Part shown: positions 1 through 6,200 of the stretch, in pieces
Numbering within the stretch: position 1 is the first letter of the stretch
How the letters are laid out: each line of letters opens with the position of its first letter
Assembly (NCBI GenBank): GCA_900769385.1
Contig: CAAGGO010000147.1
Location: 1 to 8,453, forward strand
Length of the DNA: 8,453 bases
From: Rikenellaceae bacterium
GTDB lineage: Bacteria > Bacteroidota > Bacteroidia > Bacteroidales > UBA932
Direction: 5' to 3'
The notes under the pieces: model-generated
Databases searched by the model: none
Seen by the model: only the letters and a program-made list of their open reading frames with translations
Told to the model about the DNA's origin: nothing
Made by a program: the position numbers and the translations under genes

Positions 1-741
1 GAGAGTTTTGACCGTATCCTTTTCCGTTTCTTTGCCCCTGAAGGTGCAGTGTGGAGAGCTGATTTGGGAGAGTATCAGGCGGCCGTGAAGCTGGCGGTTA
101 TAATGAATCTGTTCATACAGATGTTCCGTTATGCGGCAGAACCGTTTTTCTTTGCACGTGGCAAGAACAAGGAGCTGCTGGCTAAGGTAATGGAATATTT
201 TACGGCATTCTGTGTGCTTATTTTTCTTGGGGTAACCCTTTATATGGATATCATTGGACTTATTCTGGGCAAGGATTTCCGAGGAGCGCTTGGCACTGTG
301 CCGTTTATGCTCATTTCATATATGTTGCTTGGAATGCTGTTCAATGTTTCAATGTGGTACAAGCTAAGCGGTGAAACCAAATATGCAATTAACATCACTT
401 TGGCCGGGTTGGCTGTAACTGTTGTTGTGAACGTGGCATTTATGCCTCTGTTCTCTTACTGGGCATCTGTTGCGGCCCACGTGTTGAGCTGTTTTGTTAT
501 GCTCCTTTACAGTGTATGGTTGGGCAACAGACATTACTATATACCATACAATTGGTTAAGGATATGCAGATATGTAACGGTTGGTGTGGCGTTGTTTGCG
601 GTATCTGCAATGTTGCAGCGTGTGTTTGGTATGGAAGATGCAATGGTGTTGAAACTGGCGGTAAATACAGTGTTGCTTGGGGTATATATGGTTTATGTGC
701 TCCGCATCAATGGCGGTTTGGCCAGAATAATTGGAAAATAA
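1..741 (+). CDS. Polysaccharide/oligosaccharide flippase, C-terminal half (5'-truncated)
   Basis: The reading frame is open from base 1 and shows 246 residues, so the true start lies upstream. The product is a hydrophobic membrane protein with about six further membrane segments, near visible residues 67-90, 100-119, 128-150, 153-174, 189-206 and 215-234. The stretch around residues 29-51, with FRYAAEPFFFA, resembles a motif I know from Bacteroidota MATE/Wzx-like lipopolysaccharide exporters (polysaccharide biosynthesis C-terminal domain). Such proteins flip lipid-linked sugars across the inner membrane. The family is usually near 480-500 residues, so roughly half is missing because of the window edge, not decay. 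It ends 17 bp before dut and is probably co-transcribed with it. Its Arg codons are mixed (CGT, CGC, CGA, AGA, AGG), unlike the AGA-dominated efflux genes downstream. The exact substrate (O-antigen, capsule or lipid II) cannot be told. Confidence 0.8.
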   Translation, partial: ESFDRILFRFFAPEGAVWRADLGEYQAAVKLAVIMNLFIQMFRYAAEPFFFARGKNKELLAKVMEYFTAFCVLIFLGVTLYMDIIGLILGKDFRGALGTVPFMLISYMLLGMLFNVSMWYKLSGETKYAINITLAGLAVTVVVNVAFMPLFSYWASVAAHVLSCFVMLLYSVWLGNRHYYIPYNWLRICRYVTVGVALFAVSAMLQRVFGMEDAMVLKLAVNTVLLGVYMVYVLRINGGLARIIGK

Positions 742-758
742 CTTAAAAGAGATACATT

Positions 759-1193
759 ATGAAAGTGAAGGTTGTAAACAAGAGTGGTTTCCCTGTGCCG
801 TTTTATGCTACGGAACTCTCTGCAGGTATGGATCTTAAGGCTGCAATAGAAGAGCCAATTGAACTTGATTCCCTATGCCGTGCAATGGTTCCTACAGGTT
901 TGTACATTGAGCTTCCTGCAGGTTATGAGGCTCAGATAAGACCAAGAAGCGGTTTGGCGGCAAAACACGGTGTTACAGTGTGCAACAGTCCCGGTACAGT
1001 GGATGCGGATTACCGTGGGGAGATAAAGGTAATTCTTGTGAATCTTTCAAAAGAGAAGTTTGTGATAAATCCGGGAGAGAGGATTGCCCAGATGGTAATT
1101 GCCAAATATGAGAAGATTGAGTGGGAAGAGGTTGAGCAGTTGGGAGAAACTGAGCGTGGAGCGGGTGGATTTGGTTCAACAGGTGTGAAATAA
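759..1193 (+). CDS. dut: Deoxyuridine 5'-triphosphate nucleotidohydrolase (dUTPase)
   Basis: This enzyme hydrolyses dUTP to dUMP and pyrophosphate in the cytosol, keeping uracil out of DNA and supplying dUMP for thymidylate synthesis. At 144 residues it has the usual length of the homotrimeric family. All five conserved motifs are present in order: [10 protein letters not shown] (21-29; Met where Tyr is common); [13 protein letters not shown] (61-71); [16 protein letters not shown] (79-91); [13 protein letters not shown] (104-114); [11 protein letters not shown] (133-142). In motif III, D82 matches the catalytic Asp (Asp90 in E. coli by recalled alignment) and Y85 the Tyr that stacks on the deoxyribose and excludes ribose. 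Motif V is the Gly-rich phosphate-binding tail that closes over the active site. The ATG is the first in frame after the flippase stop and is preceded by the A-rich stretch AAAAGAGATACATT. murF follows after 12 bp. Confidence 0.97.
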   Translation: MKVKVVNKSGFPVPFYATELSAGMDLKAAIEEPIELDSLCRAMVPTGLYIELPAGYEAQIRPRSGLAAKHGVTVCNSPGTVDADYRGEIKVILVNLSKEKFVINPGERIAQMVIAKYEKIEWEEVEQLGETERGAGGFGSTGVK

Positions 1194-1205
1194 GGACAAA
1201 AGGCT

Positions 1206-2570
1206 ATGAAAAATCTCCAGATAGAGGAAATATATGAGTTGTACACCCAAACTGCGGGAGTATGTACAGATACCAGAAATATTCTTCCCGATGGTATGTT
1301 CTTTGCCCTAAAGGGTGAGACATTCAACGGAAATGCTTTTGCTGTGGCTGCTATCCAGGGTGGGGCAGCATTTGCAGTGGTGGATGAACCTGAGGTTGAG
1401 GAGGCAGACCAGGAGCATATTATTCTGGTGGAGGATGTGCTGGTGACATTGCAGCAAATGGCAAGATATCACAGGAAGCAGTTCCGTATTCCTGTAGTTG
1501 CCCTCACAGGAACCAACGGAAAAACTACAACCAAAGAGCTTATAGCTGCCTGCCTTTCAAAGAAATACAATGTTGTGGCAACCCAGGGGAACTTGAACAA
1601 CCATATTGGGGTTCCTTTAACCTTGCTCAGACTGAATTCAGAGACACAGGCTGCTGTAATTGAGATGGGTGCAAGCAACCCTGGTGAAATAGATACCCTT
1701 GTAAAGCTGGTTTGCCCAAGTTTTGGACTTGTTACAAATGTGGGAAAGGCGCATCTGCAGGGATTCGGTTCCCTTGAAGGGGTAATGGCCACTAAAGGAG
1801 AGCTGTATGACAACCTTAACGAGCACAGGAAGATAGCGTTTGTAAATGTGGATAATCCACTTTTGGTAAAGATGGCTGTGCAGAGGCCAAGGATGCAGAC
1901 AGTCCCTTACGGTGTAAAGAATGATTGTGCCAGAATTGTAGTGGATGAGGGGGGCTCTCCGTTCCTTTCACTTGTAATTCCCAACCCTTGCTTTACAGAT
2001 GTAAATGAGAATGGGGCGCCGGAGTGGCTTACAATCAGAACAAATCTCATTGGAGCATACAACGCAGACAATGTGCTGGCTGCAATGTGCATCTCATCAT
2101 ATCTTGATGTGGACACCAATGATGCTATAGCGGCAATTGCGGAGTATGTCCCTTCAAACAACCGTTCACAGCTTACCAAAACGGAGAGGAACTCGCTTAT
2201 TGTGGATGCATATAATGCCAATCCAACCAGTATGAGGGCTTCAATTGAGAATTTTGCCGCACTGAATATGCCGGGTAAGGTGCTGATGTTGGGAGATATG
2301 CTTGAATTGGGTGCAGATTCAGTTCAGGAACATAAGGGTATCCTCAAGTTGGCAGCAGAGTGCAAGTTTGAACAGGTCTACCTTGTAGGAAAGGAGTTTG
2401 CTGCAGCCTGTGCACAGTTGCAGGGGGAACTGCCGGGTTTTGAGGCAACATTGTTTGAAGATTCCCTGCAGTTGCAGCAGCATCTGAAAGAAAAACCCCT
2501 TTCCGGTTGCAGTGTCCTTATAAAGGGATCCAGAGGAAAGAGGCTTGAAAGGGTTATAGAAGCATTGTAA
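1206..2570 (+). CDS. murF: UDP-N-acetylmuramoyl-tripeptide--D-alanyl-D-alanine ligase
   Basis: MurF uses ATP to join D-Ala-D-Ala to UDP-MurNAc-tripeptide, the last cytoplasmic amino-acid addition before the lipid steps of peptidoglycan synthesis. The 454-residue length fits the family. Visible landmarks are the N-terminal substrate domain with CTDTRNI (20-26), the ATP P-loop GTNGKTTTKE (102-111, with K106), EMGASNPGEI (153-162), the hinge-region IGAYNADNVLAA (282-293), NNRSQ (318-322), DAYNANPTSM (334-343) with the Mur ligase C-terminal domain beyond it, LGDMLELG (362-369) and IKGSRGKRLERV (439-450). The ATG follows dut by 12 bp and is preceded by a purine-rich stretch containing two AGG runs. 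From general knowledge, murF of many Bacteroidota lies outside the division/cell-wall (dcw) cluster, so this site is not odd. It is the last gene of its operon: a terminator starts 6 bp after the stop, and the opposing regulator gene ends only 3 bp away. Confidence 0.97.
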   Translation: MKNLQIEEIYELYTQTAGVCTDTRNILPDGMFFALKGETFNGNAFAVAAIQGGAAFAVVDEPEVEEADQEHIILVEDVLVTLQQMARYHRKQFRIPVVALTGTNGKTTTKELIAACLSKKYNVVATQGNLNNHIGVPLTLLRLNSETQAAVIEMGASNPGEIDTLVKLVCPSFGLVTNVGKAHLQGFGSLEGVMATKGELYDNLNEHRKIAFVNVDNPLLVKMAVQRPRMQTVPYGVKNDCARIVVDEGGSPFLSLVIPNPCFTDVNENGAPEWLTIRTNLIGAYNADNVLAAMCISSYLDVDTNDAIAAIAEYVPSNNRSQLTKTERNSLIVDAYNANPTSMRASIENFAALNMPGKVLMLGDMLELGADSVQEHKGILKLAAECKFEQVYLVGKEFAAACAQLQGELPGFEATLFEDSLQLQQHLKEKPLSGCSVLIKGSRGKRLERVIEAL

Positions 2571-2573
2571 CAA

Positions 2574-3524
2574 TTATCGGGGAGAAGAAAAATCTTCCCG
2601 ATATTTTTTTGGAGACATTCCTGTGTGCTTCTTGAAAAATTTTCCAAATGAGGACTGGTCTGCAAAATGGAGTTTGTCTGTAATCTCCTTTATGGTAAGC
2701 TTTGGTGTGCGGAGCAGAATTTTAGCCTGGGCAGTAACCTTCTTGGCAATCCAGTAATTTGCAGTATATCCGGTAATCTCTTTAAGGATAATTGAAAGGT
2801 ACTGGGTGCTTATGCAAAGTTTGTCTGAATAGAATGAAGGGTTATGCTCAACCATTGCATGCTCCTCTACAAGAATAAGGAAATCCCTTATTACAGCCTC
2901 CTTGCGTGAGAGATTCTGAAGCTGTTTCCTCACACCGTCCCTGTTGCGGAAAATGTTGCTGGCTTCAAGGATAAAGTTGTAGAATGTATTGTGGAGCATA
3001 TCCTTCTTGTAGTTGTGCTCTATCTTCATATAATGGAGGATACGTGATACACTTGCTTTAAGGGCATTCATCTCCTCTTCATCAATCTCAAGATGTGGGG
3101 ACTCCCTTGAGTCTACAAAATGGGATATAGGTATGGGCTTTTTGTCCAGGAGGGTGTCAAGGATGAAGGTTTCGCTTGCCATAATGATGTAGGCTGTAAA
3201 GTTGTTACTGAAGCCAAGCAGCTTTACTTCTGCTGATGGTCTCAGCTCAACCCAGCAGTTTTCGGTAAAGGTATAGTTTATATAATCAATGGAGAGTTCA
3301 ACTTCACCTGCTATGATGAACATAAAACCCATCATCTTTTCAACCTCATTGTCCTTTGACTGCTCAAGAAGGGCACCTTTATTCAATAGCAATTCGTTTA
3401 TGTTGCTTTGGGTGAATGGGGATATGCGTACAGCAATGAGCTTGTCATTGAAACTGTATCCTTCCGCCATTTTTATGAACTTCTGCAAGTTCACCTTGGA
3501 ACTTATGCTTTTATTTCTCTTCAT
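2574..3524 (-). CDS. AraC-family transcriptional regulator, divergent from the efflux operon
   Basis: This is a 316-residue cytosolic DNA-binding regulator. The C-terminal region (about 210-312) is an AraC/XylS double helix-turn-helix domain. The first HTH is near 230-251, with DKLCISTQYLSIILKEITG. The second is near 277-301 and ends in the family signature FADQSSFGKFFKKHTGMSPKKYR (split here as 287-300 and 301-309). The N-terminal part (about 28-115) is rich in beta-strand-like sequence (MFIIAGEVELSI at 68-79) and probably forms a cupin-type ligand-binding or dimer domain; the ligand is unknown. A helical linker lies near 150-205. The start has an A-rich upstream region without a Shine-Dalgarno sequence. 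It faces away from the TolC-adaptor-RND operon across 243 bp, so control of that operon and of itself is a reasonable inference. Its 3' end is 3 bp from the murF stop, and no terminator of its own is visible. Confidence 0.9.
   Translation of the reverse strand: MKRNKSISSKVNLQKFIKMAEGYSFNDKLIAVRISPFTQSNINELLLNKGALLEQSKDNEVEKMMGFMFIIAGEVELSIDYINYTFTENCWVELRPSAEVKLLGFSNNFTAYIIMASETFILDTLLDKKPIPISHFVDSRESPHLEIDEEEMNALKASVSRILHYMKIEHNYKKDMLHNTFYNFILEASNIFRNRDGVRKQLQNLSRKEAVIRDFLILVEEHAMVEHNPSFYSDKLCISTQYLSIILKEITGYTANYWIAKKVTAQAKILLRTPKLTIKEITDKLHFADQSSFGKFFKKHTGMSPKKYREDFSSPR
2576..2610 (+). terminator. Rho-independent terminator of the dut-murF operon, inside the opposing gene's 3' end
   Basis: A 10-bp stem (2576-2585 with 2593-2602, including one G-U pair) closes a 7-base A-rich loop. 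It is followed by one A and then seven T (2604-2610) on the + strand. It begins 6 bp after the murF stop. The same bases encode the last residues of the convergent AraC-type regulator. On the - strand the hairpin is not followed by a T tract, so it should act for murF only. Confidence 0.85.
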
Positions 3525-3546
3525 TGTGATTTTTTGTTTTCACAAT
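3523..3546 (-). repeat. Perfect 7-bp inverted repeat at the regulator's start codon
   Basis: ATTGTGA (3523-3529) and TCACAAT (3540-3546) form a perfect dyad with a 10-base AT-rich spacer. Read on the - strand, the distal arm includes the A and U of the regulator's AUG. It could be an operator, or an mRNA hairpin with a 10-base A-rich loop that partly hides the start codon. The dyad is directly visible; either role is inference. Confidence 0.5.
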
Positions 3547-3551
3547 TTGGT

Positions 3552-3568
3552 TGCAAAATCTATGCAAA
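3552..3568. repeat. Direct repeat TGCAAA x2 with 11-bp pitch
   Basis: TGCAAA occurs at 3552-3557 and 3563-3568, exactly one helical turn apart. The second copy overlaps the candidate -7 box of the regulator's promoter (3565-3572). A similar 11-bp pair lies at 3716-3732. This is a candidate regulator-binding site, and its position would suit autorepression. The motif is short and the region AT-rich, so chance is possible. Confidence 0.4.
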
Positions 3569-3572
3569 GATA
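3565..3572 (-). promoter_or_regulatory. Candidate -7 box (TATCTTTG) for the AraC-type regulator
   Basis: The - strand reads TATCTTTG, a full match to the Bacteroidota sigma-ABfr -7 consensus TAnnTTTG. It would start transcription near 3558, giving a leader of about 35 bases that contains the start-codon inverted repeat. No good TTG -33 box is seen about 20 bp upstream, so the promoter may be weak or need an activator. Confidence 0.5.
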
Positions 3573-3584
3573 AATTTTATTCCT

Positions 3585-3614
3585 TTTTTGGAAGAAAGCA
3601 GATTCTTTTTGGAA
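3585..3614. repeat. Direct repeat TTTTTGGAA x2 with 21-bp pitch
   Basis: TTTTTGGAA is at 3585-3593 and again at 3606-3614, an exact 9-base match offset by 21 bp (two helical turns). Each copy is preceded by ATTC with a slightly shifted spacing (3579-3582 and 3602-3605). A 21-bp centre-to-centre direct repeat is the geometry known for the araI half-sites bound by AraC, so this is a candidate operator of the neighbouring regulator. It lies where the regulator's own -33 region would fall. The T runs lower its specificity. Confidence 0.45.
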
Positions 3615-3660
3615 TGGATTTTGTCATTTGCTCCTGGTATAGGAATTTGCGGTAGAGATA

Positions 3661-3693
3661 TTGATGCGTTTTAAACCAAAATATGTATTTTTG
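3661..3693 (+). promoter_or_regulatory. Candidate promoter of the TolC-adaptor-RND efflux operon
   Basis: TATTTTTG at 3686-3693 matches the Bacteroidota -7 consensus TAnnTTTG, and a TTG (3661-3663) lies 22 bases upstream as a possible -33 box. Transcription would start near 3699, leaving a leader of about 70 bases before the ATG at 3768. The TTG spacing is at the long end of what is usual, so the -7 box is the stronger half of this call. Confidence 0.45.
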
Positions 3694-3715
3694 TACCAAT
3701 TTTATTCTGATTTAT

Positions 3716-3732
3716 TGCAAGAAATTTGCAAG
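3716..3732. repeat. Direct repeat TGCAAG x2 with 11-bp pitch
   Basis: TGCAAG is at 3716-3721 and 3727-3732, one helical turn apart, mirroring the TGCAAA pair near the regulator's promoter. It would fall in the leader of the efflux operon, just downstream of the candidate promoter, a place that would suit repression. This is seen directly; its function is inference. Confidence 0.4.
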
Positions 3733-3767
3733 CTGGAAAAACTCTGGTAAATAGTATTAATTAATAT

Positions 3768-5111
3768 ATGAAAATGAGAAGAACCAAATTTTCAAAGTTC
3801 CTGGTTGCAGTGGTTGCAACCTTGTTCGTATCTTCAGCTGTAATGGCTCAGGATACATTGCACCTCTCATTGGATGATGCCCTTAAGGTGGCAATGAGTG
3901 AGAACATATCTGTAAAGGTGGCAGATAAGGAGATTAAAAGAACTGAGTATGCAAAGAAAGGTACATACGCTTCTTTGTTCCCTCAGATTGATTTCAGTGG
4001 AGCATATCAGCGTGCCATCAAGAAACAGAGGATGCACATGAATATGGGTGGTCAGGAAATGGATATTGAAGTTGGTGTAAGCAATACCTGGTCAACAGGT
4101 TTTACTGCAGCAATGCCATTGGTAAATGTCCAGTTGTGGAAAGCTATCCAGATTACAGGTATGGATGTGGAGCTTGCGGTTGAGAAGGCCAAAGGATCAA
4201 GGGTTGACCTTATAGACCAGGTTCAGCAGTCATTCTACGGTGTATTGCTTGCAAAGGAGCTTTACAGCGTTTATAAGGAGAACTATGACAATGCAAAAGA
4301 CAACTACGATAATGTAAAGGCCAAATATGATGCAGGCCTTGCTTCAAAATTTGAGTTCTTGAGCGCAGAGGTATCAATGCAGAATGCGGAGCCTAATGTT
4401 TTTGATGCGCAGAACGGTATCATTTTGGCAAATTGGAAACTTAAAGCTGTTCTTGGTATAGATTTGGACCAGAATATTGAGTGTACAGGAACCCTTTCAG
4501 ACTATGAGGGTACAGTTGCAGGTGTTGCAGCGTATGAGAATGTTTCTGTGGAGAACAACTCAACTGTAAAACAGCTTAACATTCAGGAGCAGATGCTTCA
4601 GAAGAATTATGAGATGCAGCTTGCAAAATATTACCCTACACTTTCTGCGCAGTTGTCATACAATTGGATTGCAATGTCTGAGAACTTCAAATTCAGCGAG
4701 TACAAATGGAATCCTTACTCTACAGGCGCTTTGGCACTTTCAATTCCAATTTTTGCCGGCGGACAGAAACAGAATCAGTTGAGACAGACAAGAATCCAGC
4801 AGGAGCAGCTTGCCCTTCAGAAAGAGGATGCAATCAGACAGCTTGAGGTGAGTGTAAAGCAGGTGTTGAACTCTTTGGAGACAAGCCTTAAACAGTATGA
4901 GGCTGCCCAGAAGACAATTGAGGGTGCTCAGGCAGGATATGAGATTGCAAAGAAAAGATATGATGTAGGTAGCGGTACCTTGTTGGAGCTTCAGGAGGCT
5001 CAGCTTGGTTTGTTGCAGGCAAGACTCAACATCAACCAGTCTGTATATACTTATATGATTCTCAAATCTTCTTTGGACAAGATTTTGGGTGTAAACCAGA
5101 TTAACCAATAA
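3768..5111 (+). CDS. TolC-family outer-membrane efflux channel
   Basis: The 447-residue protein forms the outer-membrane exit duct of the efflux pump. A classical signal peptide is visible: a basic start (MKMRRTKFSK), a hydrophobic core (11-25) and a probable cut after AVMA at residue 27. The mature protein has the two-fold internal repeat of the OEP family. Long helices near 132-186 and 340-396 are each followed by a matching turn, YDAGLASKFEFLSAEV (187-202) and YDVGSGTLLELQEAQLGL (398-415). The strand motif SIPIFAGG (325-332) is also typical. No lipobox Cys follows the signal, so unlike OprM it should not be lipid-anchored. The upstream region is AT-rich with no Shine-Dalgarno sequence; a second in-frame ATG at 3774 would also keep the signal peptide. 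It is first in the operon, and its stop overlaps the adaptor start by one base. Confidence 0.93.
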   Translation: MKMRRTKFSKFLVAVVATLFVSSAVMAQDTLHLSLDDALKVAMSENISVKVADKEIKRTEYAKKGTYASLFPQIDFSGAYQRAIKKQRMHMNMGGQEMDIEVGVSNTWSTGFTAAMPLVNVQLWKAIQITGMDVELAVEKAKGSRVDLIDQVQQSFYGVLLAKELYSVYKENYDNAKDNYDNVKAKYDAGLASKFEFLSAEVSMQNAEPNVFDAQNGIILANWKLKAVLGIDLDQNIECTGTLSDYEGTVAGVAAYENVSVENNSTVKQLNIQEQMLQKNYEMQLAKYYPTLSAQLSYNWIAMSENFKFSEYKWNPYSTGALALSIPIFAGGQKQNQLRQTRIQQEQLALQKEDAIRQLEVSVKQVLNSLETSLKQYEAAQKTIEGAQAGYEIAKKRYDVGSGTLLELQEAQLGLLQARLNINQSVYTYMILKSSLDKILGVNQINQ

Positions 5112-6154
5112 TGAATAATAATAAGATTTTAGATATGAAAAGTTTAGTTAGAACACTATCAGTACTTTTGTTGTCGGGAGTAATTTTCTCCTGCAAATCA
5201 GGTGAGGGTGAAGCTGCAGCTGTTGAGGCAGTTGTTGTACCTCAGGTAAGAACCCAGCAGGTTTTTGAGAGGGAGGTTGAGCAGATTGAGACTTTTACCG
5301 CTACTGTTGAGGCAGAGGTGAAGAACAATATTTCCCCTATGATGAGCCTCAGAATCAAACAGGTTCTTGTAGAGGTTGGTGATAATGTAAAGAAAGGTCA
5401 GATTCTTGCAAGATTGGATGCTACCAATTTGGAGCAGGCAAGACTTAAAATGGTAAATGACTCAATTGAGTTTGCCAGAATTGACGGCCTTTATCAGGTT
5501 GGCGGCATTTCAAAAAGCAACTGGGATGCAATGAAAATGGCTGCAAGCGTTTCAAAGAGCAACTATAACAACCTGTTGGAGAATACAGTACTTAGAAGCC
5601 CTGTAAACGGTATTGTTACTGCAAGAAACTATGATGCAGGTGATATGTATGCAATGGCAGCTCCAGTTTATGTTGTTGAGCAGATTACCCCTGTAAAACT
5701 TAAAGTGAACGTTTCTGAGAAACTGTTTACCCAGATTAAGAAAGGTATGGAGGTAGACGTTAAACTTGATGTATACGGCGATGAGAATTTCAAAGGTAAA
5801 GTTTCTTTGGTTTACCCTACCATCAATGCTGCAACCAGAACATTCCCTGTAGAGATTACAATTGCAAATGCAAACCAGAGAGTAAGACCTGGTATGTTTG
5901 CAAGAGTTACCTTCTCTTACGGTACAGCCAACCACGTTGTGGTTCCTGATCAGGCAGTTGTAAAACAGACCGGTTCAGGTGACAGATATGTGTACGTTTA
6001 CAATAACGGTACTATTGAGTTCAAGAAAGTTGAGTTGGGCAGAAGACTTGGTACCGAGTATGAGCTTATTGGCGGTGTAGCTTCAGGTGACAACGTAGTT
6101 ACTGAGGGTCACTCAAGAGTTGTTAACGGCGGCAAGGCAGAGGTTGTGAAATAA
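5111..6154 (+). CDS. RND efflux periplasmic adaptor (membrane fusion protein), lipoprotein
   Basis: The adaptor links the inner-membrane pump to the TolC-like channel. A lipoprotein signal ends in SGVIFSC, with C28 the likely lipidated residue. The half-lipoyl motif is split: first half 79-103 (VGDNVKKGQILARLD near 89-103) and second half 160-179 (VLRSPVNGIVTARNYDAGDM). Between them is a helical hairpin of about 55 residues with R123, L127 and S134 at its tip, matching the R-x3-L-x6-S docking motif. A beta-barrel follows (about 193-270, with RPGMFA at 259-264), then a membrane-proximal domain (275-345). The first ATG shares its A with the TolC stop (TAATG), which suggests translational coupling. 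The ATG at 5135 (M9) would give a more usual signal peptide and may be the real start. Arg codons are 16 AGA and 1 AGG with no CGN, pointing to strong codon selection. Confidence 0.94.
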   Translation: MNNNKILDMKSLVRTLSVLLLSGVIFSCKSGEGEAAAVEAVVVPQVRTQQVFEREVEQIETFTATVEAEVKNNISPMMSLRIKQVLVEVGDNVKKGQILARLDATNLEQARLKMVNDSIEFARIDGLYQVGGISKSNWDAMKMAASVSKSNYNNLLENTVLRSPVNGIVTARNYDAGDMYAMAAPVYVVEQITPVKLKVNVSEKLFTQIKKGMEVDVKLDVYGDENFKGKVSLVYPTINAATRTFPVEITIANANQRVRPGMFARVTFSYGTANHVVVPDQAVVKQTGSGDRYVYVYNNGTIEFKKVELGRRLGTEYELIGGVASGDNVVTEGHSRVVNGGKAEVVK

Positions 6155-6200
6155 ACTGCAGCTGCAAACGTATTTTTTGAACAATTAGAAATAACTGAAA

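Noticed and set aside
2564..2574. Small dyad ATTGT-A-ACAAT at the murF stop
   Set aside because: Five-base AT-rich arms with a one-base centre cannot form a hairpin and are expected by chance; it is not followed by a T tract on the - strand, so it is not a terminator for the regulator.
3530..3600. T-rich runs in the intergenic region as a possible terminator
   Set aside because: No GC-containing stem precedes the T runs on either strand, so they look like ordinary AT-rich promoter DNA.
3289..3674. Two + strand open frames (94 and 88 codons) running through the regulator's 5' part and the intergenic region
   Set aside because: They are antisense to the conserved regulator gene, overlap each other in different frames and end in AT-rich intergenic DNA with no domain or start signal; a leader peptide cannot be excluded but is not supported.
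4740..5108. Open frame of 122 codons on the - strand inside the TolC-like gene
   Set aside because: It lies wholly antisense to a well-supported gene, has low-complexity Leu/Ser/Cys-rich composition and no recognisable domain; it is a shadow of codon bias.
6157..6166. Perfect 10-bp palindrome TGCAGCTGCA just after the adaptor stop
   Set aside because: It is short, has no loop of useful size and is not followed directly by a T tract; a six-T run follows only after several bases, and the RND gene clearly continues the operon. No terminator or operator call is justified.
6171..6179. TATTTTTTG before the RND gene, resembling the -7 consensus TAnnTTTG
   Set aside because: It has one T too many for the consensus and no TTG at the right distance upstream that I could pick out, so an internal promoter is not supported.
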